64,000 nt of DNA from Afifella pfennigii DSM 17143 (GTDB lineage Bacteria > Pseudomonadota > Alphaproteobacteria > Rhizobiales > Afifellaceae). The position numbers and the translations under genes were made by a program. Location of the stretch: the NCBI RefSeq assembly GCF_000688515.1, contig NZ_JHZK01000010.1:38056-102055 (forward strand), written 5' to 3'. Of this stretch, positions 44,864 through 52,898 are shown piece by piece. Below the pieces are notes generated by a model. The model saw nothing but the letters and a program-made list of their open reading frames with translations, was not told where the DNA came from and searched no databases. Position 1 is the stretch's first letter, and the number at the start of each line of letters is the position of its first letter.

Positions 44864-47311
44864 ATGAAGTCCCATGCGCAGGTCGCGGTGATCGGTGGCG
44901 GCGTCGTCGGCTGCTCGGTCCTCTACCATCTCACCAAGGCGGGCTGGAAAGACGTCGTTCTCATCGAGCGCGCCGAGCTCACCTCAGGCTCCACCTGGCA
45001 TGCGGCAGGCGGCTTTCACACCCTCAACGGCGACCCGAACGTCGCCAAGCTGCAGGCCTACACCGTCTCGCTCTACAAAGAGATCGAGGAGATTTCCGGC
45101 GAGAGCTGCGGGCTGCATCTGACTGGCGGGCTGCAGCTCGCCGATACGCCGGAACGGCTGGAATGGCTGAAACAAGCGCATGCCAGAGGCCGCTATCTCG
45201 GCATGGAGACGGAGATCATCTCCGCCGCGGAAGCGAAGGAAATCTTGCCGCTTATCGACGAGAGCTATTTCGTCGGCGCGCTTTGGGACCCCATCGAGGG
45301 TCATCTCGACCCCTATGGCACGACGCAGGCCTACGCCAAGTCGGCGCGGCTCGCGGGCGCTGAGATCATCACCCGCAACCGCGTTTTGCAGCTCAACCCG
45401 CAGCCGGACGGGAGCTGGCAGGTCGTCACCGAGAAGGGCACCCTCCATGCGGAGCACATCGTCAATGCCGGCGGGCTGTGGGCGCGCGAGGTCGGCCGCA
45501 TGGTCGGCATCGAATTGCCGGTGCTCGCCATGGAACATCACTACATCCTGACGGAGGACATTCCCGAAGTCGCCGAGATCAACCGCACCACCGGCAAGGA
45601 GATCGTCCACGCCATCGATTTCGCCGGCGAGATCTACACCCGCCAGGAGCGCAGCGGCATGCTTCTGGGCACCTACGAGAAGGCGGCGACGCCCTGGTCA
45701 CCGGTCACAACGCCCTGGGATTTCGGCCAGGACCTTCTGCCGCCCGACCTTGAGCGCATCGCCCCCTCGCTCGAAGTCGGCTTCCGGCATTTTCCCGCCT
45801 TTCAGAACGCCGGCATCGCCAAGATCATCAACGGCCCCTTCACCTTCGCGCCGGACGGCAACCCGCTGGTGGGGCCGGTGCAGGGGGTGAAGAACTTCTG
45901 GTGTGCCTGCGCCGTCATGGCCGGCTTCAGCCAGGGTGGCGGGGTCGGGCTCGCCCTTGCCAACTGGATGGTGGAGGGCGATCCGGGCTTCGACGTCTGG
46001 GGCATGGATGTCGCCCGCTTCGGCGATTTCGCGACGCTCGCCTATACCAACGCCAAGGTGCGGGAGAACTATTCACGCCGTTTCCGCATCCGCTTTCCGA
46101 ACGAGGAGCTGCCGGCGGCGCGGCCGGCGCAAACGACGCCGCTCTACGACCGGCTTGTCGCCGAGGGCGCGGTGATGGGCGATAGCTGGGGGTTGGAGAC
46201 GCCGCTCTGGTTCGCGCCCAAGGGGGTTGAGGCGCGGGATATCTTCTCCTTCCACCGCTCCAACGATTTTGAGCATGTGAAGGCGGAGTGCCTTGCCGTG
46301 CGCCAGGCCGTCGGCGTCACCGAGATCGCCAATTTCGCCAAATACCGCGTCACGGGGCCGGGGGCGGAGGCCTGGCTCAATCGGATGATGGCGGGCCGCA
46401 TGCCACGGCTCGGCCGCATAGCGCTCACCCCGATGCTAAACGCGCGCGGCAAGCTCATCGGCGACTTCACCATCGCCAAGATCGCCGAGGAGGATTTTCT
46501 CGTCTGGGGCTCCAGCCAGGCGCAGATCTACCATGTGCGCTGGTTCGAGGCGCAGCTGCCGCAGGACGGCTCGGTCAGGGTGGAGCGTATCGACCTTGGC
46601 ATTGTCGGGCTCTCCATCGCCGGCCCGCGCTCGCGCGAGCTTCTCGCCCGCCTCACCCACGAGGACGTCTCGCGCGAGGCCTTCCCGTTCATGAGCCACA
46701 GGAAGATGGAGGTCGCGGGCGCGCCGGCGCGGGTGAACCGGCTCACCTATACCGGCGACCTCGGCTACGAGATCTGGGTGAAGCCGGAATACGAGCGGCC
46801 GCTCTACGACAGGCTGACGGAAGCGGGCGCCGATCTCGGCCTGAAGAATTTCGGCATGCGCGCCCTTCTCTCGCTCCGGCTGGAGAAGAACTGGCCGACC
46901 TGGGCGCGCGAGTTGCGCCCCATCTACGGTCCCTTCGAAGCCGGACTGGAGCGCTTCGTCGACCTTGAGAAGAACGACTTCATCGGCCGCCAGGCGGCGG
47001 CAAGGGAGCAGCGAGAGGGGCCGAGGCTGAGGCGCGTCTCCATGGTCGTCGATGCGGCGGATGCCGATGTCATCGGCGACGAGCCGATCTGGCATGCCGC
47101 CGACGGCGGGGAGAAGGTGGTCGGCTGGGTCACCTCCGGCGGCTATGCCCATTACGTGGACCAGTCGCTCGCCCAGGGTTACGTGCCGAGCGAACTCGTC
47201 GACGGTGGCGGCGACAGTACCTTTCAGATCGAGATCTTGGGCGAACGCCGGCCCGCCCGGCTGCAGATGGAGCCGCCCTTCGATCCGGCCGGGACACGGA
47301 TGCGGGGGTGA
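44864..47311 (+). CDS. Dimethylglycine/sarcosine dehydrogenase-like FAD enzyme with folate domain
   Basis: An 815-residue flavoenzyme of the DMGDH/PDPR family, which oxidatively demethylates dimethylglycine or related N-methyl amino acids with transfer of the C1 unit to THF. The FAD motif VAVIGGGVVGCSVLYHL is at about 7-23. SGSTWHAAGG contains H46, equivalent to the His that covalently binds FAD in DMGDH. A GcvT-like C-terminal domain (about 430-790) includes EIANFAKYRVTGPGAEAWL and GDLGYEIWVKPEYE. The ATG at 44864 follows AAGGGGAAAGGGG. It is 800 bases after mttB and fits the same demethylation route. Confidence 0.85.
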   Translation: MKSHAQVAVIGGGVVGCSVLYHLTKAGWKDVVLIERAELTSGSTWHAAGGFHTLNGDPNVAKLQAYTVSLYKEIEEISGESCGLHLTGGLQLADTPERLEWLKQAHARGRYLGMETEIISAAEAKEILPLIDESYFVGALWDPIEGHLDPYGTTQAYAKSARLAGAEIITRNRVLQLNPQPDGSWQVVTEKGTLHAEHIVNAGGLWAREVGRMVGIELPVLAMEHHYILTEDIPEVAEINRTTGKEIVHAIDFAGEIYTRQERSGMLLGTYEKAATPWSPVTTPWDFGQDLLPPDLERIAPSLEVGFRHFPAFQNAGIAKIINGPFTFAPDGNPLVGPVQGVKNFWCACAVMAGFSQGGGVGLALANWMVEGDPGFDVWGMDVARFGDFATLAYTNAKVRENYSRRFRIRFPNEELPAARPAQTTPLYDRLVAEGAVMGDSWGLETPLWFAPKGVEARDIFSFHRSNDFEHVKAECLAVRQAVGVTEIANFAKYRVTGPGAEAWLNRMMAGRMPRLGRIALTPMLNARGKLIGDFTIAKIAEEDFLVWGSSQAQIYHVRWFEAQLPQDGSVRVERIDLGIVGLSIAGPRSRELLARLTHEDVSREAFPFMSHRKMEVAGAPARVNRLTYTGDLGYEIWVKPEYERPLYDRLTEAGADLGLKNFGMRALLSLRLEKNWPTWARELRPIYGPFEAGLERFVDLEKNDFIGRQAAAREQREGPRLRRVSMVVDAADADVIGDEPIWHAADGGEKVVGWVTSGGYAHYVDQSLAQGYVPSELVDGGGDSTFQIEILGERRPARLQMEPPFDPAGTRMRG

Positions 47312-47330
47312 GGCTTGACACGCAGGCGGC

Positions 47331-48404
47331 CTATCTTGCCCGCACCACCTCGCCGGAGGCGCAACTCCTGGCGTCGCTCGATACCCGCCGGGGCGGCGCA
47401 GCGTTAATCAGCGCGCCGAGATCGGCCTTGGCGTCGATGGCGCCCTTGAGATTGATGCGCAGCTCGGTGATGGCGCCGCTCGCCCCGTCGCAGACGATGG
47501 TGACGCGCTCGCCGGCACCATTGCCGAAAGCCCGGTCGAAGGCGGCCTCGATGGCGGCGCGGCTGAGCTTCTGGCCGCGGGCGCTGAGGAAGACCTGGCG
47601 CACCGCCGAGGCGTTGAGCTGGCTCAGCAGGGAAAGGCTCTCGGCGAAATACTCGTTGGGATCGGCACCGGCCTCAGGGCCCGTCACATCGTCCTCGTAG
47701 CAGGCGCCGTGCTTGGTCCAGGCATGCAGGTGCAGGCCCGACTTGACCCCCGGCATGACCACGGAAAGCGCCGCCAGCAGATCGGCATTGAGCGCGATCG
47801 TCTCGTCGGCGCGCAGGTTCTCGTCGCAGGCGCGCGGCCCGCCGCGATCGCAGTAGCAGGGGAAAATCGCCTTATCGTCGAGATCATCCGGCCACAGCCC
47901 GTGCAAGGTGAAATGCGTGGCATCGTAGCGGCCGGAGCGCAGGGATGCGCATTCCGGCTTACCGCGGCCGGCGGCGCTGCGGCAGAAGCCCGGCTGCCAG
48001 GAGACGGCGAGGACGTTTTCCAGCGTGTCCGCCGCAAGCGCGGGGGCGGAGCCTGTACCCGAAGAAGGCTCGGCGGGACGGGGCTCCTCTGCCATGACCA
48101 GCGAGGCGGCCGGCGCATAGGCGCCGCAGCCCATGGGCACCCAACGCTCCTCGATCTGCGGCGCGTTCGGCACGCGCAGGCGATAATGCGTGCCCGGCAC
48201 GGCGTTGCGCGCCAAAATCTCGTAGGCGCGCATCGGCTCAAGGCGCACATTGCCGGGATTGTCGCCGTCCTTCTTGCGCGTCGCAGCGCAATCGGCAAAG
48301 GCGATGAAATAGCCCTCCAGCACCGGCGACTGCGCCAGAGCCGGAGCCGGGGCGGCCAAGAGGAGAAGGAGAACGGCGGCGAGAAAGCGAAGGGCGATGA
48401 GCAT
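47331..48404 (-). CDS. Ribonuclease T2 family protein, secreted
   Basis: A 357-residue periplasmic or secreted RNase of the T2 family with a signal peptide (cleavage after ALAQ near residue 25). Both active-site segments are intact: CAS-I FTLHGLWP with H168 and CAS-II HAWTKHGAC with K231 and H232. The N-terminal half of the mature protein contains a low-conservation region with a Pro/Ser-rich linker. Cysteines are many (CYCDRGGPRAC) and compatible with disulfides. It cleaves single-stranded RNA through a 2',3'-cyclic intermediate, probably for nucleotide scavenging. It is convergent with the DMGDH-like gene. Confidence 0.9.
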   Translation of the reverse strand: MLIALRFLAAVLLLLLAAPAPALAQSPVLEGYFIAFADCAATRKKDGDNPGNVRLEPMRAYEILARNAVPGTHYRLRVPNAPQIEERWVPMGCGAYAPAASLVMAEEPRPAEPSSGTGSAPALAADTLENVLAVSWQPGFCRSAAGRGKPECASLRSGRYDATHFTLHGLWPDDLDDKAIFPCYCDRGGPRACDENLRADETIALNADLLAALSVVMPGVKSGLHLHAWTKHGACYEDDVTGPEAGADPNEYFAESLSLLSQLNASAVRQVFLSARGQKLSRAAIEAAFDRAFGNGAGERVTIVCDGASGAITELRINLKGAIDAKADLGALINAAPPRRVSSDARSCASGEVVRAR

Positions 48405-48413
48405 CGGGACTGC

Positions 48414-48501
48414 AAAAAAAGACCGCGACTCGGGGCCACGGCCCCTGGAAACTAGGACAGGCTGGCCGGGCCTGCCAGCCCGGGTCGACATCTCTGCGGT
48501 C
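48414..48501 (-). terminator. Branched terminator-like structure after the PhnD-like gene
   Basis: An outer stem GACCGC/GCGGTC (48421-48426 with 48496-48501) encloses two smaller hairpins, GGCTGGC/GCCAGCC (48460-48480) and GGGGC/GCCCC near 48432-48445. Read on the minus strand it ends in seven consecutive T (48414-48420). It overlaps the stop codon of the PhnD-like gene and precedes the RNase T2 gene, so it probably separates their transcription. Confidence 0.6.
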
Positions 48502-49288
48502 AGGCGCGCAGAAGAGCCCGCCGGCTATAGGCACGCGCCGGCAGCACCTTGAGGCCGGCAAGGTGCAGCGCCGCGCGAGCCGACGCGAGCGAGGGATCGC
48601 AGAAGGCCGCGTCGAGCGCCGCGCGTATCGCCGCGACCTCGTGCGCCGGGCGGCCGCGCGCGGTGACGAAAGGCAGGGCCGGCCGCAAGGGCGTGAAGGC
48701 GAGGACCTTCAGCGCCGTCACGGCTTCGGCCTCGAAATCCCGGGCAAGCCGCCAGGCGACGGCGTCGATGGCGGCGAAATCCGCCTCGCCGGCCGCCACG
48801 GCCAGGACGGAAGCGCGATGCGCGCCGGTGCGAAGCGCCCGCGACAGATCGGGCGAAAGGCCGACCGCGCGCAGCGCCTCGGCGAGCGCCACGGCCCCGG
48901 AAAGGCTGTCGGGCGCGTTGATGGCGGGCCGCCTGCCGGCAAGGCCACCGAGATTTGCCGCCCGCTCCTCCCGGCGCAGGACGATGGCGCTGGAATAAAG
49001 AGCGCCCTCGCAGCCCTCGACGGCGTAGACGGGCGTTGCGACAAGCCGAAGATGGCGGGAAAGGCCGCTCGCATAGGGCCAGCCGCAGGTCTGCGACAGC
49101 AGGAGCGCCGGATCGCGCCAGATTTCCTCCCTCGGCCGCGCCCGGTCGAGACGTTCCGGCGCTGTCAATCCGTGCGCCTGAAGCTCCCTGGCGATGCCTG
49201 CCCAGAGCGCGTCCGTCGCCGCCCGCAGTTGCGGCCAGTCGTACATGGGAAGACAAGCGAGGGCGGCGGATGCCGATGCGGGAGGCAT
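48500..49288 (-). CDS. PhnD-like substrate-binding protein without signal peptide
   Basis: A 262-residue protein with the fold pattern of phosphate/phosphonate ABC binding proteins (PhnD superfamily): LPMYDWPQLRAATDALW, LLLSQTCGWPYASGL, AINAPDSLSGAVALAEAL and DFAAIDAVAWRLA. It lacks a signal peptide and no ABC genes are adjacent, so it is probably cytoplasmic or an orphan binding domain. The ATG at 49288 overlaps the stop of the desaturase gene as TAATG, indicating coupling. Function cannot be stated. Confidence 0.75.
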   Translation of the reverse strand: MPPASASAALACLPMYDWPQLRAATDALWAGIARELQAHGLTAPERLDRARPREEIWRDPALLLSQTCGWPYASGLSRHLRLVATPVYAVEGCEGALYSSAIVLRREERAANLGGLAGRRPAINAPDSLSGAVALAEALRAVGLSPDLSRALRTGAHRASVLAVAAGEADFAAIDAVAWRLARDFEAEAVTALKVLAFTPLRPALPFVTARGRPAHEVAAIRAALDAAFCDPSLASARAALHLAGLKVLPARAYSRRALLRA

Positions 49289-50205
49289 TACCTGCGCAGA
49301 AAGGGATGGGGCACGGGCGTCTTGCGGCGAAAGAGGTAGCGGCGAAGGATGTCGCCGTAGCCGGCAAAGACATAGCCCTCGTTGCCGGCGCGGAAGCCGG
49401 CCCGCTCCGCCCGGTAGAGCCTCGGCAGAAGATACCAGGCGAGCCGCGGATGCCGGTGATGCACGTAATGCAGGTTGTTGTTGAGGAAGAGGAGCGCGGT
49501 CAGCGGCCCGCCCTCCACGATCACCGTCTGCGCGCCGAGGCTTTCGCTCGCCTGATGCTCGGCGAAGGTCCTGAGGCTGAGGAGCGACAGCCCCCCATAG
49601 GCGATGAGAAGATACTGCCAGAGCGGCATGGCGGCGAATAGGAGGACGAAGAAGAGGACAAGGGCAAGGCCCAGGGCATGCAGCGCCCAGGCCTTGCGGA
49701 GCCCCCGCTCCGTGCCGGCGCGGGCAAGGCGCAGCTCCGCGCCGTAGAAGCCGACGAGCATCACCGCCGGGCCGATGAGAAGCCGGCCGAATAGCGTGTT
49801 GTTGAAATCGAGGAGGCGGCGCAGCGGCGCCGGCAGGCCGCGCCAATCGGCGAGCGCGTAATAATAGGATTCCGGGTCGTCATAAGGGTCGGTCAGCGTC
49901 TCGTCCCGGTGATGGCGCAGATGAAGGCGCTTAAAGCGGCGATAAGGATAGGCAAGGCCGAGCGGCAGGAAAACCAGCGCCTCGTTGAGCGCGGCCGAAC
50001 GGCTCGGATGGCCGTGCAGCGCCTCGTGCTGCAAGGAGGCATGGAGGGTGACCATCGGCACGGTAAGAAGCGCCGTCAGCGCCAGGCCGAGCGTTTCGTG
50101 GAGGAACAGCGCGCCCGCCCAGACGAGGTAGCAGAGGAAGATCAGCGCCAGGGTCGGCCATTCGGCGCGTTCCAGAAATGCGGGTAACGCAGGAATCTTG
50201 CCCAT
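49288..50205 (-). CDS. Fatty acid desaturase
   Basis: A roughly 305-residue membrane-bound di-iron desaturase or hydroxylase. The three histidine boxes are H60EALH64, HLRHH at about 95-99 and HYVHHRHP near residue 245, with hydrophobic helices between them. Start at MGKIPALPAFLE (ATG at 50205); an in-frame ATG at 50211 is two codons upstream. It is divergent from the XRE regulator and coupled to the PhnD-like gene. Substrate could be a lipid acyl chain or a carotenoid-like compound. Confidence 0.88.
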   Translation of the reverse strand: MGKIPALPAFLERAEWPTLALIFLCYLVWAGALFLHETLGLALTALLTVPMVTLHASLQHEALHGHPSRSAALNEALVFLPLGLAYPYRRFKRLHLRHHRDETLTDPYDDPESYYYALADWRGLPAPLRRLLDFNNTLFGRLLIGPAVMLVGFYGAELRLARAGTERGLRKAWALHALGLALVLFFVLLFAAMPLWQYLLIAYGGLSLLSLRTFAEHQASESLGAQTVIVEGGPLTALLFLNNNLHYVHHRHPRLAWYLLPRLYRAERAGFRAGNEGYVFAGYGDILRRYLFRRKTPVPHPFLRR

Positions 50206-50237
50206 GGCCAAAGAAAATCCTTAGCCGGCTTTTCTTG

Positions 50238-50279
50238 GCAACGAGACGTTGCGGAACAGACGTTGCGTTTGGTGCGCAA
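50238..50279. promoter_or_regulatory. Operator-like repeats between desaturase and XRE regulator
   Basis: This 42-base stretch holds a perfect inverted repeat GCAACGAGACGTTGC (50238-50252), a direct repeat of AGACGTTGCG (50244-50253 and 50258-50267, 14 bp apart) and an inverted repeat TTGCG-N7-CGCAA (50263-50279). It lies between divergent genes, one encoding an HTH regulator, so it is a good candidate for that regulator's binding site. Confidence 0.65.
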
Positions 50280-50326
50280 GGGGCGTGTTTGTTGTGCAAA
50301 ATCATCAAATGCGGCATCTTCGCCAG

Positions 50327-51169
50327 ATGATGGACAAGCGCGATCTCCTGCCCGTTCTGCGCGAGCGGCTCGCCTTGTTGATGGCGCGCACGGGCCAGAA
50401 CCGCTCCGAATTCGCCCGTTCCGTCGGCCTCGACCGCTCGGCGATGACGCAGCTCCTTTCGGGCCAGTCGACACGCCTGCCGCGCACGGAGACACTCTGG
50501 CGCATCGCCGAACGCTATGCCGTCAGTCTCGACTGGCTGGTGGGGCTCAGCCAGGACGAGCACCTGGCGGCGGAAATGCGGCCGGTCCTGGAGATCGCCG
50601 AGAGCGAAAGCGCGGCAGGCGAGACGCCGCTGGAGCGCTGGCACAGGGAGGCGGTCGGCACCAAGATCCGCTACGTGCCGAAGCAAATCCCGGACCTGCT
50701 CCGAACCGAAGCGGTCATCGACTACGAATATTCCGGCGGCATCAGCCCCCTGCCGCAGACGCAATTGCGCGAGGCCGCGTTTCGGCTCGACTACAATCGT
50801 CGGCCGGAGACGGATATGGAAGTGTGCATGCCGCGCCAGCGCCTGGCGCTGCTGGCGGAAGGGCGCGGCGTCTGGCGCGACCTGGACCGGCCGTCACGCG
50901 CGGAGCAGCTTCGCCATATGGCGGGCCTGCTGGACGAGCTCTATCCGACCTTCCGGCTCTTCCTCTACGACGAGGTGAAGACCTATTCGATACCTTATAC
51001 GGTGTTCGGCTCGCAGCGGGCGGCGATCTTCGTCGGCGAGATGTATCTGGTCCTCAACGCCACGGAACACATCCGCGCGCTGACGCACCATTTCGACAAC
51101 CTCATCCGCCACGCCGTGCTCAATCCGCATCAGGCCGCGCAACATGTCCGCGGCCTGGAGGTCGGCTGA
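50327..51169 (+). CDS. XRE-family transcriptional regulator with C-terminal sensor-like domain
   Basis: About 280 residues. An N-terminal helix-turn-helix (residues 5-75; NRSEFARSVGLDRSAMTQLLSG) is followed by a 190-residue domain of unknown ligand with SIPYTVFGSQRAAIFVGEMYLVLN and LTHHFDNLIRHAV. ATG codons at 50327 and 50330 are both possible, as is 50309; the frame extends further upstream without similarity. Divergent placement and nearby operator-like repeats suggest it controls the desaturase/PhnD-like pair and itself. Confidence 0.82.
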   Translation: MMDKRDLLPVLRERLALLMARTGQNRSEFARSVGLDRSAMTQLLSGQSTRLPRTETLWRIAERYAVSLDWLVGLSQDEHLAAEMRPVLEIAESESAAGETPLERWHREAVGTKIRYVPKQIPDLLRTEAVIDYEYSGGISPLPQTQLREAAFRLDYNRRPETDMEVCMPRQRLALLAEGRGVWRDLDRPSRAEQLRHMAGLLDELYPTFRLFLYDEVKTYSIPYTVFGSQRAAIFVGEMYLVLNATEHIRALTHHFDNLIRHAVLNPHQAAQHVRGLEVG

Positions 51170-51178
51170 GACAGGGGC

Positions 51179-51682
51179 CTACTGGATCAGCGGACGCAGG
51201 GTGAAGGATTGGAAGCCGACGGCCAAATTAAGCCCCTTCTGCGCCTGAACGCTGATGGGCTGCAGCACGAAGGTGTCGTTGGAGCCGCCGACGAGGGCGT
51301 TGGCGCCGACGCCCGCTCCGACCGTCGCCTCCGCGCCGATGCCGGCATAGTCGCCGGCAAGCGAACCGCGCGCATAGGCATCGCGTGTCGGGGCCATGAC
51401 GACCCATTTGATCAAGGTCGCGTCGGTGACGCCGACATCGAGGCCGAATTTCTGCACCACCCCGGCATATTGCTCCACCGGCCCGCCCCCGGCCGGCGTG
51501 TAGGTGCAGGTCAAATCCTTGGTGGAGCCGATGATGAACCCGGTTCCGCCTTCCACCATGCAGTCGAGAGAGCCGACCTCGACCCGCTCTTGCGCCTTTG
51601 CGCCGGTGAAGCCGAAGACAGCGGCCGCCGAAAGGCCGATGGCGGCGGCAAGAGCAAGAGGCGAAGGATTGCGATCGGTCAT
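51179..51682 (-). CDS. DUF992 secreted protein
   Basis: A 167-residue exported protein with a signal peptide (cleavage after AKAQ near residue 31). The DUF992 pattern is clear: VEVGSLDCMVEGGTGFIIGSTKDLTCTYTP followed by KWVVMAPTRDAYARGSLAGDYAG (in parts), GVGANALVGGSNDTFVLQP and a C-terminal FTLRPL. Two cysteines early in the mature chain probably form a disulfide. These proteins are common in Hyphomicrobiales and unassigned. The start at 51682 (MTDRNPSPLAL) is chosen because the signal peptide begins there. Confidence 0.88.
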   Translation of the reverse strand: MTDRNPSPLALAAAIGLSAAAVFGFTGAKAQERVEVGSLDCMVEGGTGFIIGSTKDLTCTYTPAGGGPVEQYAGVVQKFGLDVGVTDATLIKWVVMAPTRDAYARGSLAGDYAGIGAEATVGAGVGANALVGGSNDTFVLQPISVQAQKGLNLAVGFQSFTLRPLIQ

Positions 51683-51871
51683 ACAGAACTCCAATTGGAC
51701 ATGGAAATTGCTCTGGGCGGACGCCCATGTCTGCGGCAACGATTTGCAGCGCTCGCCGTTCCAACCCGGCGCCGCCGCCGATTGCTTAGCGCAAGGCTGT
51801 GGCGCCCTGCCCCTTGCTCGTCGCAGCCAGAGATGGTCTACGGGCCGACGATTTCTGACCAAGGAGCGCAT

Positions 51872-52873
51872 ATGGCATCGCTGAGCGAGCTTCTCGCCAA
51901 GAAGGGCATCCTGATGGCCGACGGCGCCACCGGCACCACCCTGTTCGCCATGGGGCTGGAATCCGGCGAGCCGCCGGAGCTTTGGAATACCGACCATCCG
52001 GACCGCATCACCCGGCTACACGAGGGCTTCCTGGAAGCGGGCGCGGACATCATCCTGACCAACACCTTCGGGGCGAACCGACATCGCCTGAAGCTGCACG
52101 GGGCGCAGGACCGCGTCTTTGAGCTCAACAAGCGCGCCGCCGAGATCGCCCGCGCCGCCGCCGACGCCACCGGGCGCGAGGTGGTAGTGGCCGGCTCCGT
52201 GGGGCCGACGGGCGAGCTCTTCGTACCCCTCGGCTCGCTCACCGAAGAGGACGCGGTGGAGGCCTTCACCGAGCAGGCGGAGGGCCTCAAGGCCGGCGGC
52301 GCCGATGTGTGCTGGGTGGAGACGATGTCCTCCACTGAGGAGATGCGCGCCGCCGCGCAGGGCGCCATCAATGCCGGCATGCCCTATACGACGACCGCCA
52401 GCTTCGACACGGCCGGACGCACGATGATGGGCATGAAGCCGGAAGAGATGGCAGGCGTTTTTGAAGGCCTTGCCGAGCCGCCCATCGCCTTCGGCGCCAA
52501 TTGCGGCGTCGGCGCGCCCGATCTCGTCGTCTCCGTCCTCGGCATGGACGGCTCGAAGGAGCGCAAGATCATCGCCAAGGCCAATTGCGGCATTCCGGTC
52601 GTTTCCGGCGACGAGGTCCGCTATTCCGGCACGCCGGAACTGATGGCCGATTACGCGCGGCTCGCCATCGATGCGGGCGCCTCCATCATCGGCGGCTGCT
52701 GCGGCACGACGGCAGTGCATCTGAAGGCGATCCGCGAGGCCATCGACAGCCACCAGCGCGGCGAGCGGCCCGACCGCACGCGCATCGAAGCGACGATAGG
52801 CCCCCTCGCCTCTCCGCCGCGCGCGGAAGGCGCTGAGGGACGCCGGCGCACCAGCCGGCGCGAGCGGGCCTAA
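51872..52873 (+). CDS. bmt: Homocysteine S-methyltransferase (betaine-homocysteine type)
   Basis: A 333-residue zinc methyltransferase of the Hcy-binding family. ILMADGATGTTLFAMGL begins the barrel, and the zinc-binding cysteines are C211 (GANCGVG) and C276-C277 (GGCCGTT). The Bmt protein of Sinorhizobium meliloti uses glycine betaine to form methionine and dimethylglycine. Family assignment is firm; the methyl donor (betaine or other) is inferred from context. The C-terminus ends in GRRRTSRRERA, an Arg-rich tail like those of the corrinoid enzymes in this window. AAGGAGCGCAT precedes the ATG at 51872. Confidence 0.85.
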   Translation: MASLSELLAKKGILMADGATGTTLFAMGLESGEPPELWNTDHPDRITRLHEGFLEAGADIILTNTFGANRHRLKLHGAQDRVFELNKRAAEIARAAADATGREVVVAGSVGPTGELFVPLGSLTEEDAVEAFTEQAEGLKAGGADVCWVETMSSTEEMRAAAQGAINAGMPYTTTASFDTAGRTMMGMKPEEMAGVFEGLAEPPIAFGANCGVGAPDLVVSVLGMDGSKERKIIAKANCGIPVVSGDEVRYSGTPELMADYARLAIDAGASIIGGCCGTTAVHLKAIREAIDSHQRGERPDRTRIEATIGPLASPPRAEGAEGRRRTSRRERA

Positions 52874-52898
52874 GACGACGTCCAAACGCGCCTCGGCC

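Noticed and set aside
51209..51871. Upstream extension of the homocysteine methyltransferase frame
   Set aside because: It lies antisense to the DUF992 gene and has no similarity; a strong ribosome site precedes the ATG at 51872.
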